DNA of 64,000 nt from Alphaproteobacteria bacterium. Its GTDB lineage: Bacteria > Pseudomonadota > Alphaproteobacteria > Oceanibaculales > Oceanibaculaceae. Shown here in pieces: positions 34,574-43,302 of the stretch (positions within the stretch are counted from its first letter, which is position 1; each line of letters opens with the position of its first letter). The notes beneath the pieces are model-generated. The model worked only from the letters and a program-made list of their open reading frames with translations, ran no database searches and was not told where the DNA came from. The translations under genes were made by a program, and so were the position numbers. The stretch is taken from positions 124,001 to 188,000 of the forward strand of contig JAHJHR010000012.1 of the NCBI GenBank assembly GCA_018823745.1, in the 5' to 3' direction.

Positions 34574-35140
34574 ATGAACAGGACACCGCCCCCCACCGGC
34601 ATGCCGGTCAGCGAAGCGCCCCTAGGGGAAACATCCCAGAAGGGCTTCGAAAGCTGCATCCCCCATTTGCGCGCCTTCGCCAGATCGCTCTGCGATGATG
34701 GGGCGCAGGCTGATGCACTGGTGGTTGAGGCTTTCCAGCGGGCGCTGACCGATTTACCGCCGCTGCAATCGCCGGCCGATACGAAGATCTGGCTGTTCAG
34801 CATCCTGCGGGCCCTGCATGCCAGAGACCGCAAGGCCGCCGCTGCGACCGCCAAATCCGAGGACAACCCGGCTAAATCCGTGTTTCGCCGCGCCTTATCG
34901 CAGATCGATGACCGGCAACGGGAAGCGCTGGTCCTGGTGGTTGCCGCCGGCCTGTCGCATGAGGAAGCGTCGCGGGTCTGCGACTGCCGGGTAGAGGCTG
35001 TCCGCAACCGCCTGCTGCTCGCACGGCGCTCCATAAAGCGGATCATGCAGCAGCATTCCGCCGATTATCCTCACACAGAGACACGCCACGCCGCAGAAAA
35101 CTGCGACCGTCCGCGGGATTTGGAGCCGATCGGCAGCTAG
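34574..35140 (+). CDS. ECF-like sigma factor
   Basis: 188 residues. A weak region 2 (LRAFARSLCDDGAQADALVVEAFQRAL, WLFSILRALHARDRK) is followed by a region 4 helix-turn-helix (LSQIDDRQREALVLVVAAGLSHEEAS, CRVEAVRNRLLLARRSIK). This is the layout of alphaproteobacterial ECF sigma factors of the RpoE/EcfG type. No anti-sigma or PhyR partner is adjacent, so its control cannot be read. The ATG at 34574 has AGGA at good spacing; an ATG at 34559 is also in frame. Its TAG stop lies in a CTAG shared with the stop of the convergent OpgC gene. Confidence 0.8.
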   Translation: MNRTPPPTGMPVSEAPLGETSQKGFESCIPHLRAFARSLCDDGAQADALVVEAFQRALTDLPPLQSPADTKIWLFSILRALHARDRKAAAATAKSEDNPAKSVFRRALSQIDDRQREALVLVVAAGLSHEEASRVCDCRVEAVRNRLLLARRSIKRIMQQHSADYPHTETRHAAENCDRPRDLEPIGS

Positions 35141-36276
35141 GCCGCCGCAGTTTTCGCCTTGCTGCGTCGGAAGGCGTAATAGCGGCTGAGCATATCGGCG
35201 AAGATCAGCATGAAGGCGATGCCGCCCAGGCTGATGATGAACTGGGTTGCCAGCGAGTCGTCATAGACCCGCATGATCCAGCGGCCGCTGAAGGACAGCA
35301 GAATGCCGAAACAGAAGATCGGCAGGCTCTGCTGCCCCGCCACCACCACCGGCCAGGCCAGCCTGCCGGTCAGGAAAGGCGCATCGATCGAGATCCATCG
35401 GCTCGCCAGATAGGCGGCGGCCAGGAAATGCAGGATGCGCAGGATATCCAGGTCGGTCTTGCTGATTGGATTGATCAGCCCATCCAGCACCGGCGGCAGC
35501 GCCGGCACCATCTCCGGCCATTGATAGACCGCGATCAGATAGAATCCAAAGACGAGAAAGGCCAGCGCGGCAGGCTGAAGCACCCGGTCATAGACCTCCG
35601 GCCGGGGCAAATTCTTCGGATACAGGCGGATGAAGGCGCCAATCATGAAGAGGAACTGCCAGGCGAAGGGATTGAAATACCAGACGCCCGCCGGATAGCG
35701 CATGAAGTTGATGTCGAACTGCCCGGCGGCCAGCCATATAGCCGCCGACACCGCCATAGTCTTCAGCGGATGATGCACCAGCCCCCAGAGGCCGAGCGGA
35801 AAGAACAGCAGCAGCACGACATAGAGCGGCAGCACATCCATGTTCATCGGCCGGTAGCCGAGCAGCAATGTCTCGACCAGCGCCATCGGCGGATCGACCA
35901 GAAAAGTCAGCAGATTGGTGTTCACCAGCGCGTCGATCCCTCCGTAGAGGTCCGATACCCAGAGCGTCAGTGTCATTAAAATCAGGAAGGTCGCGATATG
36001 CGCGACATAGATGGTGCCGGCCCGCCGGACCATCCGGGCCGCGCTCGACCTCAGGCCTTTCGTGACCAGCAGCTTGCCATAGACGATGGCCGCCGCGTAG
36101 CCGGAGACGAAGATGAAAATCTCGGTCGCGTCGCTGATTCCGAAATGCTTGTTGGTGATCCAGGAAAAGCTGTTTCCGGGAATGTGGTTGAGAAAGATGA
36201 ACAGCAGGGCCAGCCCCCGGAAGAAATCCAGGCGGTAATCGCGCCGTGTCGGCTGTTGTTTTTCTGCGGCGCTCAT
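35137..36276 (-). CDS. opgC: OpgC family membrane acyltransferase
   Basis: 379 residues with about ten membrane segments. The N-terminal RDYRLDFFRGLALLFIFLNHIPGN is the hallmark of OpgC, which adds succinyl groups to periplasmic glucans. TEIFIFVSGYAAA and the internal YRPMNMDVLPLYVVLL match the family. The ATG at 36276 follows GGGGGAAG; the longer open frame upstream is non-coding. No opgGH genes are near, so the glucan backbone is made elsewhere. Confidence 0.9.
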   Translation of the reverse strand: MSAAEKQQPTRRDYRLDFFRGLALLFIFLNHIPGNSFSWITNKHFGISDATEIFIFVSGYAAAIVYGKLLVTKGLRSSAARMVRRAGTIYVAHIATFLILMTLTLWVSDLYGGIDALVNTNLLTFLVDPPMALVETLLLGYRPMNMDVLPLYVVLLLFFPLGLWGLVHHPLKTMAVSAAIWLAAGQFDINFMRYPAGVWYFNPFAWQFLFMIGAFIRLYPKNLPRPEVYDRVLQPAALAFLVFGFYLIAVYQWPEMVPALPPVLDGLINPISKTDLDILRILHFLAAAYLASRWISIDAPFLTGRLAWPVVVAGQQSLPIFCFGILLSFSGRWIMRVYDDSLATQFIISLGGIAFMLIFADMLSRYYAFRRSKAKTAAA

Positions 36277-36459
36277 CACTTCCCCCGTCGGTCGATTGCA
36301 AGCGACCGTTCGGAGGCAAATAGGTGCTCCGGCGAAATCAGCAAGGGAACACCCCGCTACGCAAGCGGTGACAACCCTGGCCGTCTCGCCGGATAACTGG
36401 CTTTTCCGCAGACCGGTAGCCGCAGTATGATCCTGAAAAACACGGGAGGATACGCCGCA

Positions 36460-37524
36460 ATGTTGCACCGTCAGAAGATCACCGGGCCCTGTGCCTGGAC
36501 CGGTCCGGAGATACGCGAATCAGCCCGATGGATCGTCGAGCTGTCGCCGGCTGATCTGGCGGAGATTGAGGCTGCACTCGCCCATGTGGACCGGCTGGAT
36601 ATTCCCTGGCACGCCATAACGCAGGAGGATTTCCCCCTTCAGGGCCTGAAGGCGCGGCTGGCCGCTGCGCGCGAGGAGCTGGAAGAGGGCAGCGGCATGG
36701 TGAAGCTGCGCACCATCCCGGTCGAGCGTTACAGCGAGGCGCAGCTGAAGCGGCTCTATTACGGCCTCGGCACGCATCTCGGCCATCTGCTGTTCCAGAA
36801 CAACCGGGGCGAGCTGATGCGCGAAATCCGCGACGAGGGCGCGGAAATCGGCCAGCGCTATGGCGAGGTGAAGACCGAGCAGGGCGGCACCTTCCTGTCT
36901 TCCTATGCCCGCACCCTGTCAAACGGCGCGCTGCGCTTCCACACCGACCGCTGCGATGTGGTCGGGTTGCTCTGCGTGCGCCAGGCCGGCAGGGGCGGCG
37001 TCAGCAAACTGGCCTCCTCCGTCGCCATCCACAACACCATCCTGGAACGCCGCCCGGACCTGCTGGATGTCCTGTTCCAGCCCTATTTCCGCAGCCGTTT
37101 CGGCGAGGAGAAAGGCATGGAGAAAACCGCCTATCCGCTGCCGATCTTCGGTCTGCAGGACGGCAAATTCACCAGCCATTATTCGCTGACCTATATCGAG
37201 GCGGCGGAATTCATTCCCGGTATCCCCCCGCTCAGCCCGGCCCAGCGCGAGGCGCTGACGTTGCTGCAACAGGTCGCCGAGGAACTCTCCTTCGAGATGG
37301 TGCTGGAACCGGGCGATATTCAGCTGCTGAACAATCACGTCATCTATCACGGCCGCACGCCCTTCCAGGACGATGCGCCGAGCGGACGCAGCCGGCTGCT
37401 CTACCGGCTGTGGCTGGCAATGCCGAACAGCCGGAGGCTGCCGGATGACCACGCCATCCTGTGGCGCGATGTGACACCCGGCAGTCTTCGCGGCGGTATC
37501 GGCCAGGCAGTAGTGCCGGCCTGA
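36460..37524 (+). CDS. TauD/TfdA-like Fe(II)/2-oxoglutarate dioxygenase
   Basis: 354 residues. LRFHTDRCDVVGLL contains the HxD pair of the iron facial triad, and NNHVIYHGRTPFQDD supplies the distal His; the Arg of GRSRLLYRLW would bind 2-oxoglutarate. Members hydroxylate or oxidatively cleave small acids, sulfonates or amines. GGGAGGA precedes the ATG at 36460. It converges on the cupin gene with an 11-bp gap. Substrate unknown. Confidence 0.85.
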   Translation: MLHRQKITGPCAWTGPEIRESARWIVELSPADLAEIEAALAHVDRLDIPWHAITQEDFPLQGLKARLAAAREELEEGSGMVKLRTIPVERYSEAQLKRLYYGLGTHLGHLLFQNNRGELMREIRDEGAEIGQRYGEVKTEQGGTFLSSYARTLSNGALRFHTDRCDVVGLLCVRQAGRGGVSKLASSVAIHNTILERRPDLLDVLFQPYFRSRFGEEKGMEKTAYPLPIFGLQDGKFTSHYSLTYIEAAEFIPGIPPLSPAQREALTLLQQVAEELSFEMVLEPGDIQLLNNHVIYHGRTPFQDDAPSGRSRLLYRLWLAMPNSRRLPDDHAILWRDVTPGSLRGGIGQAVVPA

Positions 37525-37534
37525 CGCGGCCGGC

Positions 37535-38020
37535 CTACAGGTCGATGCGCTCCTGGGTGATTGCCTTGCGTTCTTCCATGTCGAACCGGCCGGCATAGAT
37601 CGGCCGCTCGCCCGTGCTCGGGCCGGGATACTGCACGATCAGGATATCACCGCCGGTTTCGGTGTGGAACGCGCCCTCGAAATGAGGGTCGGGGTGGAAC
37701 AGCATGCTGCCCGGCCGGCAGAGCTGGCCGTCGATCATGAATTCGCCCTTCAGGATGTACCAGACCTGCGCGAAGCCGTGATAATGCTCGGGATGATGCG
37801 CCCCCGGCTCCAGCCGCAGGATACCGGCATTCGGCTCGGTCGGCCGGTCGGGGCGGGGATGAAACAGCATCTTGCCGGTCTCGCCCGGCCAGCGGATCGT
37901 CTCCCACTCGACATCATCCATATGGCGGATCTCGAAGGGCAGGTGATCGCCCCGACTGGCCACGCGGTCCGTCTTCAGGGCTGCATTCGCGGCAGCTGTA
38001 TCGGCAATATGATTGCTCAT
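37535..38020 (-). CDS. cupin-domain protein
   Basis: 161 residues with the double-motif cupin barrel: GAHHPEHYHGFAQVWYILKGEF carries the first metal motif (split His, His, Glu) and GSMLFHPDPHFEGAFHTETGG the second. Metal-dependent isomerase, dioxygenase or sensor roles are all possible. The ATG at 38020 is preceded by GGAGGAG. It lies 49 bp downstream of the PaaK-like ligase gene on the same strand, so the two are probably co-expressed. Confidence 0.85.
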   Translation of the reverse strand: MSNHIADTAAANAALKTDRVASRGDHLPFEIRHMDDVEWETIRWPGETGKMLFHPRPDRPTEPNAGILRLEPGAHHPEHYHGFAQVWYILKGEFMIDGQLCRPGSMLFHPDPHFEGAFHTETGGDILIVQYPGPSTGERPIYAGRFDMEERKAITQERIDL

Positions 38021-38069
38021 TTTTGGACTCCTCCGGTCGTTTTTTGTTGTGCTGGCGATGAGCCGCCAG

Positions 38070-39449
38070 TCATTCGGTGTCGCTGCCTCTAGCCTCCGGG
38101 GTTGAGCGGAGCCGGTCAAGGCGAAGAATATCCGGCTTTTTCCAGCCGCCACCCCAGTCGATCTGCTCGCATTGGGTGACATGGATCGGCACGGGAATAT
38201 CCAGCACCCGGCGCAGCATCGCCGTTGAGGCGGCAATTTCGTCGGCGGTCAGCGGGCGCGATGCCGAAACGAAGGCCTCGATTTCCCCATCCGCGTACTG
38301 GACCACGCGATACTCGTTTATCGGGGCGGCCTCGCGCCAATGATCCCCGGTCAGCCGGGCCAGCCGCAGATCGCCATTCGGGTAGCGCAGGAAGCTGCGC
38401 TCGCGGCCCCAGAGGGTTTCGATGACCGGCAGCGTGCGCCCGCAATCGCAGGGTTCCGGGGCATCTGCCCAGCTGGCGTAATCCCCCAGCGCATAACGGA
38501 TCAGCGGCATGGCAAAGCTGTGCAGGGCGGTGATGACGACCCGCCCCCTCTTTCCCGGCGGGCAGGCATTGCCGTCCTCGTCGAGAATCTCCACCAGCAC
38601 CGAGGCGGAAGAGACATGATAATGCGGGTGTTTCGGGCATTGAAAGGCGATCCACCCCGCCTCCTCGCAGGAATAGCGGTCAACCAGCACGGCGCCGAAG
38701 GCCTGCTGAACCAGGCGGCGCAGCGACGGCTTGATCGCCTCGCCAAAGGTGATGATCTGCTTCAAAGGCGGGTTGGGGCCTGACTGCTGGCCCAGCGCCA
38801 GATTTGCCAGCCGCTCGACCATCGAGGCGGTGCTGACCAGATAGGCCGGTTTCACCTCCTGCAGCCAGGGCAGCAATTCCTCGGCGGTGTGTTCGATCAG
38901 GTTGCGGCAATGGGCCGGGCCGACCTGACCCAGATCACGTTGCAGCGGCCCCCAGTTCGGCAGCACCCTGTTCCCGGCCTGATCCTTGATCAGCGCGAGA
39001 GGCTGCGTCGCATCGCGGCCATGCCATTCATTCTCCAGCAGGCCCAGCGCCCGGTAGAGCGGTCCATAGAGCGGCATGTAGCGCTGCACCGCCACCGGCC
39101 TTCCCGTCGAGCCTGAGGTATGGGCGGTCGATATATCCGCTTCGGCCATGCCGGGGGAGCGCGCCTGCATCGCCGCCCCGCCGGATTGCAATTCCGCCCG
39201 GGTCAGCAGCGGCAACCGGGCGAAGCTGCTCATATCCGTCATCTCCGACGGGACAAACCCCGCCGCCTCCAGCCGTGCCTGCCAGAACGGCGACTGCGCA
39301 TGGGCATGCCGCATCAGGGCCCGCAGCCCCAGCAGCTGCACCTGCCGTTGCTGGCTCCGGGGCAGGGTCTCGAATCCCCGAAGCTGGTCGGCGATATGGA
39401 AGGCCTGCGCGCTGGCCGGCGCTATAAATTTCGGAAACAGAAAGTCCAT
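38070..39449 (-). CDS. PaaK/CapK-like adenylate-forming enzyme
   Basis: 459 residues. TAHTSGSTGRPVAV is the AMP-binding P-loop. VDRYSCEEAGWIAFQCP, PLIRYALGDYA and the Cys-rich CDCGRTLPVI loop are shared with phenylacetate-CoA ligases and capsule CapK proteins. It would activate an aromatic or other acid as acyl-AMP, possibly passing it to CoA. It runs with the cupin gene and faces the YqaA-like gene. The substrate is unknown; phenylacetate is unlikely to be it without the paa cluster. Confidence 0.85.
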   Translation of the reverse strand: MDFLFPKFIAPASAQAFHIADQLRGFETLPRSQQRQVQLLGLRALMRHAHAQSPFWQARLEAAGFVPSEMTDMSSFARLPLLTRAELQSGGAAMQARSPGMAEADISTAHTSGSTGRPVAVQRYMPLYGPLYRALGLLENEWHGRDATQPLALIKDQAGNRVLPNWGPLQRDLGQVGPAHCRNLIEHTAEELLPWLQEVKPAYLVSTASMVERLANLALGQQSGPNPPLKQIITFGEAIKPSLRRLVQQAFGAVLVDRYSCEEAGWIAFQCPKHPHYHVSSASVLVEILDEDGNACPPGKRGRVVITALHSFAMPLIRYALGDYASWADAPEPCDCGRTLPVIETLWGRERSFLRYPNGDLRLARLTGDHWREAAPINEYRVVQYADGEIEAFVSASRPLTADEIAASTAMLRRVLDIPVPIHVTQCEQIDWGGGWKKPDILRLDRLRSTPEARGSDTE

Positions 39450-39559
39450 CCCGCCGCTGCTGTCCTCATCTGCGTATGCGGGCTGCCTGTTATCGCGCTG
39501 TACGGCGCCCGCCGATGTCGCTAAACCCGGAAAGCCGAGCCCTGGACCCGGAAAGTATC

Positions 39560-40012
39560 ATGGAAATTCTCGCCATCCATGGCGGCTTGTTCGCCAGCGC
39601 CTTCCTGGCCGCCACGCTGCTGCCGGGATCGTCGGAGGCGCTGCTGGCCGGCCTTGTCATCACCGGGCAGGAAACGCCATGGGGCAATCCCTGGCTGCTG
39701 CTGGCCACCGCCACCATCGGCAATGTGCTGGGCTCTGTCGTGAACTGGGTCTGCGGGCGGTTTCTCGCGCGCTTCCGGGACCGCCGCTGGTTCCCGGTCT
39801 CCGCGCGGCGCTACGACCAGGCCGTCGGCTGGTTCGAGCGTTTCGGGCTCTGGTCGCTGCTGTTCGCCTGGGCGCCCATTATCGGCGACCCGCTGACCGT
39901 CATCGCCGGCGCCCTGCGGACGCCGCTGCCGGTCTTCATCCTGCTGGTCACAATCGGCAAGCTGGCGCGTTACCTGTTCGTCCTCGCCGCCGCGCTCGCC
40001 TGGATCGGCTGA
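39560..40012 (+). CDS. YqaA/DedA-type membrane protein
   Basis: 150 residues with four or five membrane segments. LPGSSEALLAGLVI, GNVLGSVVNWVCGRFLARF and FAWAPIIGDPLTVIAGALRTP are YqaA-family signatures within the SNARE-associated/DedA fold, a family tied to membrane lipid scrambling and polarity control. The ATG at 39560 has CGGAAAG upstream; an ATG at 39515 would add 15 residues. It is divergent from the PaaK-like gene. Confidence 0.85.
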   Translation: MEILAIHGGLFASAFLAATLLPGSSEALLAGLVITGQETPWGNPWLLLATATIGNVLGSVVNWVCGRFLARFRDRRWFPVSARRYDQAVGWFERFGLWSLLFAWAPIIGDPLTVIAGALRTPLPVFILLVTIGKLARYLFVLAAALAWIG

Positions 40013-40047
40013 CTGACCGGCCCCCGCAGGAGCCGGTCACCATAGGA

Positions 40048-41307
40048 TCAGGTGCGTGTCAGATAGTCATAGGCGGACAGCACATGGCACTTCACGACAT
40101 GGATGAATTCCTCGATCGGCACATGCTCGTCGACGCTGCCCATGCCGCGCGGGGCCGGGCCATAGACGATGGCCGGCACTTCCTTGTAGCGCCACAGCCG
40201 CGCATCGGTGCCGCCCAGGCTGATCACCGGCACGGGATCGATTCCTGACACCAGCATGGCATTGGCGCGCACGATCTGCGCCATCTCGGTGTCCGGGTCG
40301 GTCCAGGCCGGCGGGTTGTAGATCAGCGTCTTGTAGGTAACTTCCGGATACTTCTCCAGAATGCGCTTCACCTCGGCGTGGATGTCTTCGTCGGTCAGGC
40401 CATTGGGCACGCGGATATCGACCTGGAAGGTACAATCGGCGGCGACCATGTTCACCTTCACGCCGCCGCTGATCGTGCCGGGGTTGATGGTGACCCGCCG
40501 GACAATGCGCGACGCACCATCGCCGAATTCATGATCGATGACCGTTGCGGCATCGCGGATCAGCGCTTCCAGATTGCCAAGATTGGCCGGCTCCATGTCG
40601 CTCAGCTCTTCCAGCTGGGTGATGATGCCGACGGCGATCTTGGTGGCGCTGGGGCTGGCATGGGTATAGGCGCCATGCGCGCCGCGCGTCTTCACGGCAA
40701 ATTCCAGCCAGAGCGGCCCCTTCTCGCCGAAGCGCAGCGATCCCATGCCGCTCGGCTCGCCATTCAGGCAGCAATCACCGAAGACTTCGGGGTGATGATC
40801 CGCCAGATAGCGCGCCCCCCAGGGACCGAAGGTCTCCTCATCGGAGACAGCGACCAGGGTCAGCTTGCCCTTCAGTTTCTCGCGCATCCGGTTGAGATAG
40901 ATATAGGTGAAGAGGGAGGCGGTGGTGCCGCATTTCATATCGGCAGCGCCACGGCCATAAATCTTGCCGTCGCGGATTTCCGCCCCCCAGGGATCGGCGC
41001 TCCAGCCATAATCGCTTTCCACCGGGAAGACGTCGAGATGGCCGTTCAGCGCCAGATGCCGGCCGGGCGATCCGCCCTCGATGCTGGCGATGATGTTCGG
41101 CATGACCTTGTTCGGGTCGATGATCTTGTAGTCCAGCCCGTTCGCGGTCAGCGCCTGCATCACATGGGCGGCGGCTTCCAGCGTGTCGCCCGGCGGGTTC
41201 GGGCTGCGGCGGCGGATGAATTCGCGCAGGAACTCGACCAGCATATCGCGGTCGGCCTCGATCCAGTCGATCAGCTGCTGCTTGTCGTCAGTCGGCATGG
41301 CGGACAT
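40048..41307 (-). CDS. M20-family deacylase (ArgE/DapE-like)
   Basis: 419 residues. The metal centre is complete: LNGHLDVFPVE, GRGAADMKCG, SDEETFG (catalytic Glu next to the metal Glu), GEPSG and the late His in GSVDEHVPIEEF. The dimerisation domain sits in between (GAHGAYTHASP). Likely hydrolyses an N-acyl or N-succinyl amino acid. The ATG at 41307 follows GGAAAGG. It is downstream of the terminator that ends the Rieske/ABC operon, but in the same direction, so a functional link to that operon's catabolism is possible. Confidence 0.9.
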   Translation of the reverse strand: MSAMPTDDKQQLIDWIEADRDMLVEFLREFIRRRSPNPPGDTLEAAAHVMQALTANGLDYKIIDPNKVMPNIIASIEGGSPGRHLALNGHLDVFPVESDYGWSADPWGAEIRDGKIYGRGAADMKCGTTASLFTYIYLNRMREKLKGKLTLVAVSDEETFGPWGARYLADHHPEVFGDCCLNGEPSGMGSLRFGEKGPLWLEFAVKTRGAHGAYTHASPSATKIAVGIITQLEELSDMEPANLGNLEALIRDAATVIDHEFGDGASRIVRRVTINPGTISGGVKVNMVAADCTFQVDIRVPNGLTDEDIHAEVKRILEKYPEVTYKTLIYNPPAWTDPDTEMAQIVRANAMLVSGIDPVPVISLGGTDARLWRYKEVPAIVYGPAPRGMGSVDEHVPIEEFIHVVKCHVLSAYDYLTRT

Positions 41308-41373
41308 GGTGGGCGTGCCTTTCCTGTTAACGCCGGCATGCAACCCGGCGCCTGTTTGTTCGTGAGAAAAGGA

Positions 41374-41399
41374 CCGGCGCCGCAGCGATGCGGCGCCGG
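41374..41399 (-). terminator. strong rho-independent-type terminator of the ABC/Rieske operon
   Basis: An 11-bp perfect stem, CCGGCGCCGCA (41374-41384) with TGCGGCGCCGG (41389-41399), loop of 4. Read on the minus strand it follows the binding-protein stop codon by 14 bp and is followed by TCCTTTTCTC. It is the clearest terminator in the window and defines the 3' end of the operon that starts near 48447. Confidence 0.85.
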
Positions 41400-41413
41400 C
41401 AGTTGCGGCAGGG

Positions 41414-42265
41414 TTACTTCTTCACCTCGGTGGCCGGGCCGAACGGCACCATCACCACCTTGTCGACATAGCGGCCGGTGCCGCCGTACTTCTCCGCCAT
41501 CTTCTCCCAGCGGCCGGTCAGCAGCATGAAATCGATGGAGGTGTTCAGGAAGCGGCGCAGATCGTCATTGCCGCGCTTCACCGCCCAGGCGATGGGCAGC
41601 ACGTTATAGGGCTGGTCGCCGAACAGATCGGTCACGGCCGGCTGTGCGGTAGCGAAGCGGCGGGCCTGCCAGGCATCCTCGATGCCGACATCGGCACGGC
41701 CCGAGGCCACCTCGATGAACGGCGCGGTCAGATTGCCGGTGGCCAGCTGCACCATCTCCGCCTTGGGGAAGTTCTCACGCACATATTCCTGGCCCGCACC
41801 GCCCTGCACCACGGCGATCTTGATGCCTTCCTTGTTGAAATCAGCCAGCGACTTGAAGCGCTCATCGCCCTTCTTCACGATGGCGCTGTAGCCGAGATAA
41901 TGGATCGGGTTGGTGAACTCGACCGCCGCCGCACGCTTGATGGTGGCGAAGGTGCCGGCCATGGAGAAATCGAACTGGCCGGATTGCAGGCCGGCGGCGA
42001 AATTCGCCCAGGTGGTCTCGACGAATTCCGGCTCCACGCCGATCTGCTCGAAGATGTAGCGCACGCCCTCGACATAGAAGCCGGTGACTTGGCCCGAGGC
42101 CGGGTCCTTGATGGTGCCCGGCGGCGACGGGATGTAGCCGATCTTGACTTTCTTGTCCTTCAGGATCTTGTCCATGGACTGGGCATCGGCTGTCGCCGCC
42201 CCGCCCACAGCTATACCGAGCGCCAGAACGGCGAGGCCCAGTTTACGCAGTGTCGATTGAAACAT
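41414..42265 (-). CDS. ABC transporter substrate-binding protein (polar amino acid family)
   Basis: 283 residues with a signal peptide (MFQSTLRKLGLAVLALGIAV, then ADAQ). The mature part has the SBP_bac_3 fold: VKIGYIPSPPGTIKD, YVEGVRYIFEQIGV, WANFAAGLQSGQFDFSMAGTFAT, GRADVGIEDAW. Such proteins bind polar or basic amino acids and quaternary amines in the periplasm. GGAGG lies just before the ATG at 42265. It is the last gene of the operon, away from the permease and ATPase, and is followed by a strong terminator. Confidence 0.9.
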   Translation of the reverse strand: MFQSTLRKLGLAVLALGIAVGGAATADAQSMDKILKDKKVKIGYIPSPPGTIKDPASGQVTGFYVEGVRYIFEQIGVEPEFVETTWANFAAGLQSGQFDFSMAGTFATIKRAAAVEFTNPIHYLGYSAIVKKGDERFKSLADFNKEGIKIAVVQGGAGQEYVRENFPKAEMVQLATGNLTAPFIEVASGRADVGIEDAWQARRFATAQPAVTDLFGDQPYNVLPIAWAVKRGNDDLRRFLNTSIDFMLLTGRWEKMAEKYGGTGRYVDKVVMVPFGPATEVKK

Positions 42266-42306
42266 GACTGCCTCCAACTGTTGACGATTGTTGTTTTTGC
42301 CTGTGG

Positions 42307-43302
42307 TCAGTACCCCCGGGAGAGATCGACGACGTTTCTTGGTTTGCGCCCGGCCAGCAGGCGTTCGATGTTGCGGAAGACGAGTTCCAGCGTCTTTTCC
42401 GCGTAGAGCTCGGCATCATCCGACGAGCAATGCGGCGTCAGGATCAGCCGCGGCACACCCCAGAGCGGGCTTTCCGCCGGCAGCGGCTCCGGCGAGAAGA
42501 CATCCAGCACCGCGCCGGCCAGACGGCCGGATTCCAGGACGCGCGACAGCGCCACGTAATCCACCAGATGGGCGCGGGCCATGTTCACCAGCCCGGCGGT
42601 GTCCTTCATCAGCGCCAGTTCGGCCGCGCCGATCAGGTGCTTCGTCTCCTCCACCGCCGGCGCGGTGACGACGACGAAATCGGCGCGCGGCAGAAACTCA
42701 TGCAACCGGTCGGGCGTGCCCATCTCGTGGACATAGCGGTTCGCCTTGCCGCTGCGCCGTATGCCCAGCACATGCAGCCCGTTGCGGTGGGCATAGCGCG
42801 CCGCCTCCGCCCCCATATGGCCGACGCCGATGATCAGCAGGGTCTTGCCGGTGCTGATCGAGGCGAAGGCACGGTCCCATTTCCGTGCTGCCTGGGAATG
42901 GATGAGCTGCGGCATGTGGTTGTTCAGCATCAGCACGCTCATGAAGGCGAACTCGCCGGCCTTCTCGCCATGCACGCCGCTGTTGTTGGTCAGCTTTGCC
43001 TTGGGCGGCAGCCAGTCGAACGGCCGCAGATGGTCCAGCCCGGCGCCGGTGATATGCACCAGCGCAAGATTTTCCGCCTGCGCGCGGATCGCCTGGCGGT
43101 CGAAATCCCAGCCGACGATGACATCCGCCCTGGCGACATTGGCGGCGAATTTCTCGCCGTCGAAACTCAGCACCGGCTCGATCCGCGACGCGATCTCCGG
43201 CAGCCGGGCGGCGACGCGGGCATAGCGCTCCGGCGTGATGTGGAACACAGGCGGCTGCCGGGTCAGCGATTCGACATAGAGATTGATCTTGCCGCTGCGC
43301 AT
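42307..43302 (-). CDS. D-2-hydroxyacid dehydrogenase (NAD-dependent)
   Basis: 331 residues. The Rossmann motif is VGHMGAEAARYAHRNGLHVLGIRRS; NMARAHLVDYVALSRVLESG and VLDVFSPEPLP then LILTPHCSS carry the catalytic Arg/Glu/His region. It interconverts a 2-oxoacid and its D-2-hydroxyacid. The start (MRSGKINLY) overlaps the Rieske stop by an ATGA; the open frame further upstream is antisense-like and not part of the gene. In the operon it could handle the carbon skeleton left by the Rieske enzymes. Confidence 0.88.
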   Translation of the reverse strand: MRSGKINLYVESLTRQPPVFHITPERYARVAARLPEIASRIEPVLSFDGEKFAANVARADVIVGWDFDRQAIRAQAENLALVHITGAGLDHLRPFDWLPPKAKLTNNSGVHGEKAGEFAFMSVLMLNNHMPQLIHSQAARKWDRAFASISTGKTLLIIGVGHMGAEAARYAHRNGLHVLGIRRSGKANRYVHEMGTPDRLHEFLPRADFVVVTAPAVEETKHLIGAAELALMKDTAGLVNMARAHLVDYVALSRVLESGRLAGAVLDVFSPEPLPAESPLWGVPRLILTPHCSSDDAELYAEKTLELVFRNIERLLAGRKPRNVVDLSRGY

